DNA from: Robinsoniella peoriensis
Lineage (GTDB): Bacteria; Bacillota; Clostridia; Lachnospirales; Lachnospiraceae
DNA: 64,000 bases
Assembly (NCBI RefSeq): GCF_000797495.1
Contig: NZ_JTGN01000003.1
Coordinates: 523,986 to 587,985 of the forward strand
Reading direction: 5' to 3'
Positions 35,651 through 42,617 of this stretch are shown in pieces; position 1 is the first letter of the stretch; each line of letters begins with the position of its first letter. Both the position numbers and the translations under genes were made by a program. The notes beneath the pieces were generated by a model that worked only from the letters and a program-made list of their open reading frames with translations, was not told where the DNA came from and made no database searches.

Positions 35651-35735
35651 AAAAAAACCTGGTATCTTTAAATGATTGTGGGAAAACGGAAGCCATCCGG
35701 TTCATCTGCAATAAGATAAATATACCGGGTTTTTT
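35651..35735 (+). terminator. Terminator after glgP
   Basis: AACCTGGTAT pairs with ATACCGGGTT across a loop that contains a smaller ACGGA/TCCGGT hairpin. A-run before and T-run (35729-35735) after the stem. Confidence 0.7.
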
Positions 35736-35818
35736 GCTGCCCTTTATCCTATAAGTTGCGTATATCATTCCTATAAGAGTTGTATCAGATAAATAATAAA
35801 AAATTATCCCTGAATTAT

Positions 35819-35848
35819 GCATAATATAGAAATACGGTAATATACATA
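35819..35848 (+). promoter_or_regulatory. Candidate sigma-E promoter of spoIID
   Basis: GCATAAT (35819-35825) fits the sigma-E -35 consensus KMATATT at six of seven positions. TATACATA (35841-35848) fits the -10 CATACAHT at six of eight, with 15 bases between. B. subtilis spoIID is a mother-cell sigma-E gene, which agrees. Confidence 0.5.
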
Positions 35849-35866
35849 AGACAAGGAAGGTGCGCC

Positions 35867-37246
35867 ATGAAGGAAAAAATAAAAAATATTCTAGCATTAA
35901 TTTTACTGGTACTCTTATTGCCTTATGTTATTACGGTTCTTATGTCCGGCAAGATAAGACAAACCTATTTGGACAGAGGAGATGATCATTCCTTTATTTC
36001 GGTAGAAGTAGACGGGAAAGTACGTGAAGTTAATTTTGAAGACTATGTAATGGGCGTTACAGCCTTACAGATTCCATCCGCTTATCAGACAGAGGCGATC
36101 AAAGCCCAGATGGTGGTAGCGAGAACGAATCTATGTAAGATGCTGGAGGACCATCCAACGGAACTATTGAAAGACAAGTATCTAACCGTTGATCAGATGG
36201 AGGAACTGGGAATCAGGGATAAATTCGGCAGGGCAAGCAGAGAAACAAGCGGACAGGTTCTCACCTATGACGGGAATCTGATTCTGGCATCCTATCATGC
36301 GATCAGTGCCGGAAGGACAAGAAATGGAAATGATGTTCTGGGAAGCCAGAGTTACCCATATCTGGTTTCGGTACAGAGCGCTCAGGATGTGGAGGCAGAA
36401 CGTTATCTCCACGCTGAAGTATACGATCCGGAAGAAATATTACGAATATGCAGGGAGCAGTATCCTGATATGAAAGCATATTATCCGGAAGGAACTGAGG
36501 TTTCTACAGATCATACTGCCGGTACGGGAGCCAAAGAAAGCAGAATACAGGATAATTATCAGCAGGAAACAGCATTAAATGTGAAAGCAGAAGGTAGAGA
36601 GAACGTCACCACTACATGGAATGCAGACCAGGGACCGGATACCATATCCACAGACCTTTCGGGTGTAGAAACAGAAATTTTAACCGAGGCAGCAGAACCG
36701 GAATCTCCAAAGGGAACGCAGACGCAAAACGGGACAGATCCGGGAAATGGAAAAGAAACCCGGAAGCAGAGCGGGGCAGAGTCCGAAACTCCAAAAGCAA
36801 GTCAGACAGAAGCTGTAACAGAACCCCAGACAGAACCCCAGACAGAACCACAGACAGAACCCTCAGAGACAGATAATCATGAGAGTGGAACGGAGGAGTT
36901 AAATAAAACAAATCTTTGGGACAATATGGAGATTGAAAGTAATGATGAGGCTGGCTATATAACAAAAATCCGGATTGGTGACACAGAAATACCTGGTGAA
37001 GAATTCCGCAGATTTCTGAATTTAAATTCCAGCTGTTTTACAATGGAGCAGGTAGAAAAAGGAATTCGGATTACCACCAAAGGATTGGGACACGGTGTGG
37101 GAATGAGCCAGTACGGAGCAGAGAGAATGGCAGAATCAGGAAAACCATATGATGAGATTTTGCAATATTATTTTAAAAATGTAACGATAGAAATAAATGA
37201 AAAACAAAACAGTTCAGAGACAGAAACAAATGCCATAAATTCATAA
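35867..37246 (+). CDS. spoIID: Stage II sporulation protein D (peptidoglycan transglycosylase)
   Basis: The 459-residue protein has an N-terminal membrane anchor (residues 6-26). The SpoIID domain comprises VNFEDYVMGVTALQIPSAYQ with the expected catalytic-type Glu40s region and QTEAIKAQMVVART, AGRTRNGNDVLG, and the C-terminal LGHGVGMSQYGAERMA. SpoIID cuts glycan strands during forespore engulfment together with SpoIIP and SpoIIM. Between the halves (about residues 205-355) lies a long low-complexity insert rich in Thr, Glu, Pro and Gln (QTEP repeats), much longer than in Bacillus. The usual EIPSSFP active-site motif appears as LQIPSAYQ, so the catalytic Glu may be displaced. It precedes a spoIIQ-like gene, a classic pair. 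Confidence 0.88.
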   Translation: MKEKIKNILALILLVLLLPYVITVLMSGKIRQTYLDRGDDHSFISVEVDGKVREVNFEDYVMGVTALQIPSAYQTEAIKAQMVVARTNLCKMLEDHPTELLKDKYLTVDQMEELGIRDKFGRASRETSGQVLTYDGNLILASYHAISAGRTRNGNDVLGSQSYPYLVSVQSAQDVEAERYLHAEVYDPEEILRICREQYPDMKAYYPEGTEVSTDHTAGTGAKESRIQDNYQQETALNVKAEGRENVTTTWNADQGPDTISTDLSGVETEILTEAAEPESPKGTQTQNGTDPGNGKETRKQSGAESETPKASQTEAVTEPQTEPQTEPQTEPSETDNHESGTEELNKTNLWDNMEIESNDEAGYITKIRIGDTEIPGEEFRRFLNLNSSCFTMEQVEKGIRITTKGLGHGVGMSQYGAERMAESGKPYDEILQYYFKNVTIEINEKQNSSETETNAINS

Positions 37247-37264
37247 ATCGATTTTTCAAACATT

Positions 37265-37293
37265 GTATATTCTTTCATAAACTGGCAATGCTA
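37265..37293 (+). promoter_or_regulatory. Candidate sigma-F promoter of the spoIIQ-like gene
   Basis: GTATA (37265-37269) matches the sigma-F -35 GYATA. GGCAATGCTA (37284-37293) matches GGNNANANTR at all but one fixed position, 14 bases apart. spoIIQ is a forespore sigma-F gene in Bacillus. Confidence 0.5.
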
Positions 37294-37332
37294 TTGTTGA
37301 ACATAATTGATCAATAGTACGAGGTGAAGAAT

Positions 37333-38196
37333 ATGCAGAAAAAAGATGTTGTAAAGTTTTTTAAGAAAAAAGGAACCATTGTGGCATTGAGTCTGTGTCT
37401 GGTGGGAGGAGTAGCAGCAGCTTCCTATTATACTATGGAATTGTCACAAAATGCAAAAGAAGAAGAGCAGAATCTGGTAGACCTGAATGAAGAACCAAAA
37501 GATCCGGAACCATCGGACCCAATCACAACAGATAAAACATCACAATCAGAGAACAACACAAAAGAAAACGGAAATAAGAATGCCACATCCGGCGACACTA
37601 AAAATCAGACAGAATCAGACGCTTCTAAACCTACATTAGCAAATGATATGGACGTAGACCCGGCATATCTGGCAGATAACGAAGCAAAAACAAGTGCTGA
37701 TGCAAAAACAGCAAAAGAGTCAGAAGACAGCGTAGATGCAAATTCAACAAATATCCAGGCGAAAATAGAACCAACCGTTGATTTTGGAGATAACAGCACA
37801 TTGACATGGCCGGTAGCAGGAACTGTATTAATCGACTACAGTATGGACTCTACCGTATACTTCAAAACATTAAATGTTTACAAATATAATCCGGCACTTA
37901 TTATCGGGAGTGAAGTAAACGGACAAGTTCTGGCAGCAGCAAAAGGCATTGTAGAATCCATCGACGTAAATGACGAAACAGGAACAACTATCACCATGAA
38001 TATTGGAAACAACTACGAATTGGTATATGGACAGTTAAAAGAAGTTCCGGTAGCAGTAGGCGATGTTGTAGAAACAGGATCCATCATAGGTTATGTAAGC
38101 GAACCTACAAAATATTATTGCGAAGAAGGAAGCAACCTTTTCTTTGAGATGAAAAAAGATGGTACACCTGTAGATCCATTCCTGTACCTGGAGTAA
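37333..38196 (+). CDS. SpoIIQ-like membrane protein with degenerate LytM (M23) domain
   Basis: The 287-residue protein has an N-terminal membrane segment (IVALSLCLVGGVAAASYY) and a Ser/Asn/Lys-rich linker. A C-terminal LytM/M23-like domain runs from about residue 155 (LTWPVAGTVLIDYSMDSTVY). In active M23 peptidases the domain has HxxxD and HxH zinc ligands. Here the corresponding places read YFKTLNVYK, YGQL and LFFEMKKDG, so the histidines are gone. It is therefore likely a scaffold, like SpoIIQ, which pairs with SpoIIIAH across the engulfment membranes. Position right after spoIID supports this. ATG at 37333 fits GAGGTGA; the GTG at 37324 lies within that site. Confidence 0.82.
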   Translation: MQKKDVVKFFKKKGTIVALSLCLVGGVAAASYYTMELSQNAKEEEQNLVDLNEEPKDPEPSDPITTDKTSQSENNTKENGNKNATSGDTKNQTESDASKPTLANDMDVDPAYLADNEAKTSADAKTAKESEDSVDANSTNIQAKIEPTVDFGDNSTLTWPVAGTVLIDYSMDSTVYFKTLNVYKYNPALIIGSEVNGQVLAAAKGIVESIDVNDETGTTITMNIGNNYELVYGQLKEVPVAVGDVVETGSIIGYVSEPTKYYCEEGSNLFFEMKKDGTPVDPFLYLE

Positions 38197-38228
38197 AGTC
38201 AATTGTAATCATAAACAAGAAGATAAAT

Positions 38229-38313
38229 AAAGGTCTTAAATTTTCATTCTTTCCGGCAGGAGAAGTGACGTTCACGTCATGATTAATCGGAAGAAGAAGA
38301 TTTAAGGCCTTTT
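38229..38313 (+). terminator. Large hairpin after the spoIIQ-like gene
   Basis: AAAGGTCTTAAAT pairs with ATTTAAGGCCTTTT around inner CTTTCCGG/CGGAAGAAG-like pairing and a perfect TGACGTTCACGTCA palindrome (38266-38279). It acts plausibly as the terminator of the spoIID-spoIIQ-like region. Confidence 0.6.
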
Positions 38314-38331
38314 CCCAACCATTCAAAAACC

Positions 38332-38511
38332 TTGCACACTTTCCGAAGAAGAGAGTATACTATATTAGTACAGCGGATAAGAACTCCACTGTACCGAATA
38401 AAGTTACACCTGCGGATACGCAATCGAATCTTTCTTACTTGGCGTTACAATTTCCAAATGCAAACTGTCGTATTTGATATGGGTGAAGTACTTTTTCGTC
38501 GATTGCTTTTT
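38332..38511 (+). ncRNA. Candidate small RNA or untranslated leader
   Basis: TTGCAC (38332-38337) and TATACT (38356-38361), 18 bases apart, form a good promoter. Downstream, GTACAG/CTGTAC form a small hairpin near 38368-38395, and GCAATCG (38420-38426) pairs with CGATTGC (38500-38506) followed by TTTTT, terminator-like with a large loop. A transcript of roughly 140 bases is possible. No known RNA family was matched. Alternatively, this is decayed coding sequence: a short frame from 38458 reads MQTVVFDMGEVLF, like the start of a HAD phosphatase. Confidence 0.35.
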
Positions 38512-38516
38512 ATAAT

Positions 38517-38549
38517 AAGCGCATGTATGAGGTTCTTGTATGTGCGCTT
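38517..38549 (+). terminator. Hairpin before the GIY-YIG gene
   Basis: AAGCGCATGTA pairs with TATGTGCGCTT (wobbles included), loop of about ten bases, short T-run. It could end the upstream transcript. Confidence 0.45.
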
Positions 38550-38577
38550 TACATAGACAATAAAGGATGAAGGTAAA

Positions 38578-38850
38578 ATGAATTATACGTATATATTAAA
38601 GTGCAGTGATGACACCTACTATACCGGTTGGACAAACAATCTGGAGAAACGGATTGATGATCATAACAGTGGAAAAGGTGCCAAGTACACGAAAGGAAGG
38701 CGGCCGGTAGTTCTTGCTTATTGTGAGATATTTGCAACGAGACAGGAGGCAATGAAAAGAGAATATGAGATTAAAAAACTCCCGAAAAAGGACAAGCTGA
38801 AACTCATGGAAGGATTTTCATACCGGGAGCAATTGGAGAATCTGCTGTAA
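38578..38850 (+). CDS. GIY-YIG nuclease-domain protein (YhbQ/UPF0213 type)
   Basis: The 90-residue protein is a stand-alone GIY-YIG domain. NYTYILKCSDDTYYTGWTNNLEKRIDDHN carries the two beta-strand motifs (YIL, YTG) and the conserved Arg of the family, followed by KGAKYTKGRRPVVLAYCE and KREYEIKKLPKKDKLKL. The catalytic Glu in EAMKREYEIK is present. UPF0213 proteins are common and small, with suggested nuclease roles in DNA repair that remain poorly defined. The start follows AAAGGATGAAGG. It is a single gene, directly before the insertion sequence. Confidence 0.9.
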   Translation: MNYTYILKCSDDTYYTGWTNNLEKRIDDHNSGKGAKYTKGRRPVVLAYCEIFATRQEAMKREYEIKKLPKKDKLKLMEGFSYREQLENLL

Positions 38851-38883
38851 ACGCAAAAAACGGCTGCCGCGGAAGATACTAGT

Positions 38884-39044
38884 ACTACAGCGAACAATTT
38901 CATCTTAAATTTGGGTTTAGCTGATTAAAGACGCTTTGTAGATGTAGGTAGTGTACGGAAAGAGAAGGGGACGGACCAATGTCCTGGTCCGCCCCCTTCT
39001 CTTTCCGAGATAGCATTCGTTGATACAAAGCTGGTATTCTCGAG
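38884..39044 (+). repeat. Left arm of the large palindrome hosting the insertion sequence
   Basis: The arm contains ACTACAGCGAACA (38884-38896), TTTGGGTTTAGCTGATTAAA from about 38910, GCTTTGTAGATG, GTAGTGTACGGAAAG and TAGCATTCGTTGATACAAAG up to CTCGAG (39039-39044). All these reappear inverted at 40702-40955. Inside it, CGGAAAGAGAAGGGG (38956-38970) pairs with CCCCTTCTCTTTCCG (38993-39007), with a further CGGACCA/TGGTCCG stem, giving a very stable hairpin of 22 pairs. Confidence 0.85.
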
Positions 39045-40701
39045 GCCACTGAAAAAGTAGATATTACCGTCTATTTTTGATATAATGTATGTATCAAATA
39101 AAGGCGGTGTTTTTATGGTAGATCAACAACAAAAATTAGTATTAAGTTCCTACATGAAAATATATGAATTGGTGGTTCCCAGGAATAATCTTCTCCGACA
39201 GATAAAAGAACTCGTAAACTTCGGATTTATTTATGAAGAGTTAATTGATAAATATTGTCTTGATAACGGACGTAATGCAGTTCCACCTATCCGCATGTTT
39301 AAATATCTGCTGTTAAAAGCAATTTATGATCTATCGGATGTTGATGTCGTAGAGCGTTCCAGGTATGATATGTCTTTTAAATACTTTCTGGATATGGTGC
39401 CGGAGGAGGAGGTTATTAATCCCAGCTCATTGACGAAATTTCGTAAATTGCGATTAAAAGATATGGCACTTTTAGATATGCTGATTGCGAAAACAGTCCA
39501 GATTGCATTAGAGCAGGAAATCATAAAATCAAAAACCATTATTGTTGATGCCACACATACAAAATCAAGATACAATCAAATGACTCCGCGGCAGGCACTA
39601 CAGGAAAGGTCAAAAAAACTACGGCGTACCGTTTATGAAGTGGAAGAAACAATGAAAAACCAGTTTCCTGCTAAAAATACAGAAGATTCTTTGGAAAAAG
39701 AACTGGCGTATTGCAATCAGCTTATTTCCACTATAAAAGAGAATAAAACGATATGCAGCTATCCCAAAGTGCAGGAAAAATTGAAATTATTAGAAGAAGC
39801 TGTCCGTGATGACCTTGAACAAATGGATACCTCAAAAGATGGGGATGCAAAAATTGGACATAAGACAGCAGACACCTCCTTCTTTGGATATAAAACACAT
39901 ATCGCCATGACGGAAGAAAGAATTATTACAGCTGCCACAATAACCAGCGGAGAGAAAACGGATGGAAAGGAATTGGCAGCCCTGGTACAGAAAAGCAGGG
40001 AAGCAGGAATGGAGATTAAAACAGTTATTGGTGACAAGGCATATGCAAGCAAAAAAAATATAGATGCTGCAAGAGAAGAAGATTATGAACTGGTCGCTAG
40101 ATTATGCAGTAATGTTACACAAGGAAATCGTAAAAAGGAAGATAAATTTGAATTTAACAAAGATGCTTTAATGTATCAATGTAAAGCAGGGCATATGGCA
40201 ATCCATAAATATCTGAATAAACAAAAAGCTGAGGGCAGGAATGCGCGGATAACCTATACTTTTGATATAAAAAAATGTAAAAAATGCCTTTATAGAGAAG
40301 GATGCTACAAAGAGGGAGCGAAAAAAAAGACATATACAGAGACGGTCATCAGTGATACCCATAGCGAACAGGCACAATTTCAGGAAACGGAATATTTTAA
40401 AGAAAAAGTAAAAGAGCGTTATAAGATAGAAGCAAAAAACAGCGAGTTAAAACATAGACATGGTTATGACGTTGCGTCATCATCAGGTCTTATTGGCATG
40501 GAAATGCAGGGGGCGATGGCAATATTTGCAGTGAACCTCAAACGAATCATGAAAGTGATGGGGGAAAATAAAGGAATCCCTAGTTCAGAAAAAGGAATCA
40601 TCCATAGAAAATGTACAAAAATCCACCAGAAAAATTTGAGTCTGGTGGATTTTGTGTTTTATTAATAAGGAAGGATTTAAAAACATATGTTTTTCAGTGC
40701 C
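39045..40701 (+). mobile_element. IS1182-family-type insertion sequence
   Basis: The element is bounded by short imperfect terminal inverted repeats: GCCACTGAAAAAGTAG at the left, and on the other strand GGCACTGAAAAACATATG at the right. Both ends are flanked by CTCGAG (39039-39044 and 40702-40707), either a 6-bp target duplication or the two copies of a palindromic target. It carries one transposase gene with its own promoter. Size (1657 bp) and gene fit the IS1182 family. The exact boundaries are inferred from symmetry. Confidence 0.8.
39115..40665 (+). CDS. IS1182-type transposase
   Basis: The 516-residue DDE transposase has an N-terminal DUF772-like helical domain (PPIRMFKYLLLKAIYDLSDVDVVERSR). 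The catalytic residues are Asp145 in IIVDATH, Asp307 in VIGDKAYASK and Glu439 in RYKIEAKNSELKHRHG. A Cys-rich segment (KKCKKCLYREGC) precedes the last motif, as is usual. All catalytic residues are intact and the frame is full length, so the element may be active. ATG at 39115 with AAGGCGGTG is preferred; the upstream start at 39085 lies in the TATAAT box (39081-39086). Confidence 0.92.
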   Translation: MVDQQQKLVLSSYMKIYELVVPRNNLLRQIKELVNFGFIYEELIDKYCLDNGRNAVPPIRMFKYLLLKAIYDLSDVDVVERSRYDMSFKYFLDMVPEEEVINPSSLTKFRKLRLKDMALLDMLIAKTVQIALEQEIIKSKTIIVDATHTKSRYNQMTPRQALQERSKKLRRTVYEVEETMKNQFPAKNTEDSLEKELAYCNQLISTIKENKTICSYPKVQEKLKLLEEAVRDDLEQMDTSKDGDAKIGHKTADTSFFGYKTHIAMTEERIITAATITSGEKTDGKELAALVQKSREAGMEIKTVIGDKAYASKKNIDAAREEDYELVARLCSNVTQGNRKKEDKFEFNKDALMYQCKAGHMAIHKYLNKQKAEGRNARITYTFDIKKCKKCLYREGCYKEGAKKKTYTETVISDTHSEQAQFQETEYFKEKVKERYKIEAKNSELKHRHGYDVASSSGLIGMEMQGAMAIFAVNLKRIMKVMGENKGIPSSEKGIIHRKCTKIHQKNLSLVDFVFY

Positions 40702-40955
40702 CTCGAGAAAACCAGCTTTGTATCAACGAATGCTATCTCGGAAAGGTTAGAAAATACCAGTTCTGCGGCCAGCTGACGGAGCCCATGCCAGTTTTCCACA
40801 CCCATCTTTCCGTACACTACCTCCATCTACAAAGCGTCATTAATCAGCAAAACCCAAATATAATAAACCCGCAGGTAGTCCCTATGTCAAGTATTAACTC
40901 ATAACATTGCATGTAATAGTGAACTATAAGCCACTTATAAACTGTTCGCTGTAGT
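40702..40955 (-). repeat. Right arm of the large palindrome hosting the insertion sequence
   Basis: Read on the minus strand the arm mirrors the left one: ACTACAGCGAACA (40943-40955), ATTTGGGTTTTGCTGATTAA, GACGCTTTGTAGATG, GTAGTGTACGGAAAG and CGAGATAGCATTCGTTGATAC, to CTCGAG at 40702-40707. The central variable part differs from the left arm, and about 75 extra bases lie between ACTACAGCGAACA and the family 2 core. Confidence 0.85.
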
Positions 40956-40959
40956 GTTT

Positions 40960-40975
40960 GAACGTGTTTGAAAAT
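40960..40975. repeat. End fragment of repeat family 1
   Basis: GAACGTGTTTGAAAAT is the reverse complement of family 1 ends such as TTTTTCAAACACGTTCT at 25674-25690. It adjoins the outer end of the large palindrome. The remaining 40976-41072 holds nothing recognisable. Confidence 0.4.
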
Positions 40976-41072
40976 CAAGAACATAATCATTTTCAGACAT
41001 GATCATGCCACACAGCGTATAAATTATGACATATGCGGTGATACTTGGCTGTAAAGTGAAAAGAAAAAAGAA

Positions 41073-41111
41073 TAAAAAAAGAACCTTCGGTTGACGGTGC
41101 CGAAGGTTCTT
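41073..41111 (-). terminator. Terminator of rpsT
   Basis: AAGAACCTTCGG (41079-41090) pairs perfectly with CCGAAGGTTCTT (41100-41111). On the minus strand it is followed by a T-run (complement of 41073-41079). Confidence 0.92.
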
Positions 41112-41126
41112 ATAACATGTATAAAA

Positions 41127-41390
41127 TTATGCGATACTGTTAACTGCTTTTGCTAAACGAGAAACTTTTCTAGCAGAAGTATTCTTATGATAAACACCCT
41201 TTGAAGTAGCTTTATCAATGATAGCAGTAGCTGATAATAAAGCAGCTTTAGCAGCTTCTTTATCCTGTGCTACAACAGCAGCATCTACTTTTTTAATAGC
41301 TGTTTTAACGCCAGACTTGATTGCTTTGTTGCGCTCAGCCTTTGTCCTGTTTACTAAAATTCTTTTTTTTGCAGATTTAATGTTAGCCAA
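41127..41390 (-). CDS. rpsT: Ribosomal protein S20
   Basis: The 87-residue basic, helical protein binds 16S rRNA in the small subunit. It has the family start ANIKSAKKRILVNRTKAERNKAIKS and the end HKNTSARKVSRLAKAVNSI. The start codon is TTG at 41390, six bases after GGAGGTG; the longer reading from 41405 would place that site within the gene. rpsT starting with UUG is also known from E. coli, where it limits expression. It lies divergent to gpr, the usual order in Clostridia. Confidence 0.96.
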   Translation of the reverse strand: MANIKSAKKRILVNRTKAERNKAIKSGVKTAIKKVDAAVVAQDKEAAKAALLSATAIIDKATSKGVYHKNTSARKVSRLAKAVNSIA

Positions 41391-41485
41391 TCCGTACACC
41401 TCCAAAATATTTTAATTTGAAATGATTATTTTCTATTGTTACATTAAAGCCGGACACGGACGATCTAATGTAAACATACTCATAT

Positions 41486-41514
41486 ATTCTAGTCTAAGAT
41501 ATCTTACTTGTCAA
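41486..41514 (-). promoter_or_regulatory. Promoter of rpsT
   Basis: On the minus strand, TTGACA (41509-41514) and TAGAAT (41486-41491) are 17 bases apart, about 95 bases before the start codon. A near-consensus sigma-A promoter fits a ribosomal-protein gene. Confidence 0.85.
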
Positions 41515-41620
41515 TACATAATTCGCAAAATTATGTAAAAAATAGTAAAAACAAGAGACGGTGTGTCTGTCGATGGATTTTTTTCTATTATAACAGCGCA
41601 CCCTATAGAAGGAGGAACAT

Positions 41621-42574
41621 ATGCTGGGTAAATTTAATATCCGAACAGACCTTGCGTTAGAGGCAAAAGAGAGTTTTGAAGAGGATGACGTCAAAATCAG
41701 AGGTGTCAGGATTGAGGAGGAGGAAGACGAGAAACTGGAGATCAAAACGACTACAGTGGTAATTGAGACAGAAAATGGTGCAAAATCCATGGGTAAACCG
41801 GTAGGTACGTATATTACGCTGGAAGCGCCTAATATGTCAGTGCCGGATGAGGATTATCATCGGGAGATCAGCAAAGAACTTGCCAAACATTTAAAAGAGC
41901 TGATGGGAGAAGAGGAAAAGTCTGTCCTGATCGTAGGCCTTGGAAACCGGGAAGTAACACCCGATGCAATAGGCCCTAATGTTGTAAACAATGTGAAAAT
42001 TACCCGCCATGTAATAAAAGAATATGGTAAAGCTTCTATGGATATGGAGAAAGCAAATCAGGTCAGCGGTCTTGTTCCGGGCGTTATGGCGCAGACCGGT
42101 ATGGAGACATTAGAAATTATCCGGGGTGTTGTGGATGAAACCAAACCGGATCTTGCCATTGTAGTTGATGCCCTGGCTGCCAGGAGCACCAAAAGGCTCA
42201 GCCGAACAATTCAGTTAACGAATACGGGAATTAATCCGGGTTCCGGAGTAGGGAACCATCGCAGCGGTATTAACGAAGAATCTCTTGGCATTCCCGTAAT
42301 TGCAATTGGAGTCCCAACAGTTGTGGATGCGGCCACAATTGTAAATGACACCATGGAAAACCTGGTTGCGACCATGGATGCCACTCCCCAGATGCAGGAT
42401 TTGGGAGGCGTACTGGGAACAATGAATCAGATGGAGAAGCATCAGATGATCAGTGAGCTGATTTCACCCCACCTCAATACCATGTTTGTAACACCAAAGG
42501 ATATTGACGAAACAGTGAAACGAATCGGATATACCATATCAGAAGCATTAAATATTGCATTGCAGTTGGCATAA
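41621..42574 (+). CDS. gpr: Germination protease GPR
   Basis: The 317-residue zymogen degrades the small acid-soluble spore proteins when spores germinate. Its N-terminal propeptide-cleavage region reads FNIRTDLALEAKE, followed by family motifs VLIVGLGNREVTPDAIGPNV, GLVPGVMAQTGMET, IVVDALAARSTKRLSRTIQL, NTGINPGSGVGNHR and GIPVIAIGVPTVVDAATI. It belongs to aspartate-type peptidase family A25. The start follows GAAGGAGG. gpr-spoIIP is a conserved Firmicutes pair; spoIIP follows here. Its presence marks the organism as a true spore former. Confidence 0.96.
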   Translation: MLGKFNIRTDLALEAKESFEEDDVKIRGVRIEEEEDEKLEIKTTTVVIETENGAKSMGKPVGTYITLEAPNMSVPDEDYHREISKELAKHLKELMGEEEKSVLIVGLGNREVTPDAIGPNVVNNVKITRHVIKEYGKASMDMEKANQVSGLVPGVMAQTGMETLEIIRGVVDETKPDLAIVVDALAARSTKRLSRTIQLTNTGINPGSGVGNHRSGINEESLGIPVIAIGVPTVVDAATIVNDTMENLVATMDATPQMQDLGGVLGTMNQMEKHQMISELISPHLNTMFVTPKDIDETVKRIGYTISEALNIALQLA

Positions 42575-42584
42575 AAATTAGTTT

Positions 42585-42612
42585 TACCTCATATATTTAA
42601 GAATATGGGGTG
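42585..42612 (+). promoter_or_regulatory. Hairpin sequestering the spoIIP ribosome-binding site
   Basis: TACCTCATAT (42585-42594) can pair with ATATGGGGTG (42603-42612), a 10-bp stem with two G-T pairs and an 8-base loop. The ribosome-binding site GGGGTGA (42607-42613) is within the right strand. Translation of spoIIP may need opening of this hairpin. Confidence 0.5.
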
Positions 42613-42617
42613 AGAAT

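Noticed and set aside
36616..36876. Arg/Asp-rich plus-strand frame inside spoIID
   Set aside because: It is an alternative reading of the low-complexity insert of spoIID and has no ribosome-binding site or homology.
39085..39114. Upstream start codon for the transposase at 39085
   Set aside because: It overlaps the TATAAT box of the promoter and has no ribosome-binding site.
38884..40955. The long arms as terminal inverted repeats of the insertion sequence itself
   Set aside because: A short terminal repeat (GCCACTGAAAAA type) and flanking CTCGAG copies are present inside, and the arm core also occurs without the IS at 21285-21354. The arms are therefore better read as the target repeat.
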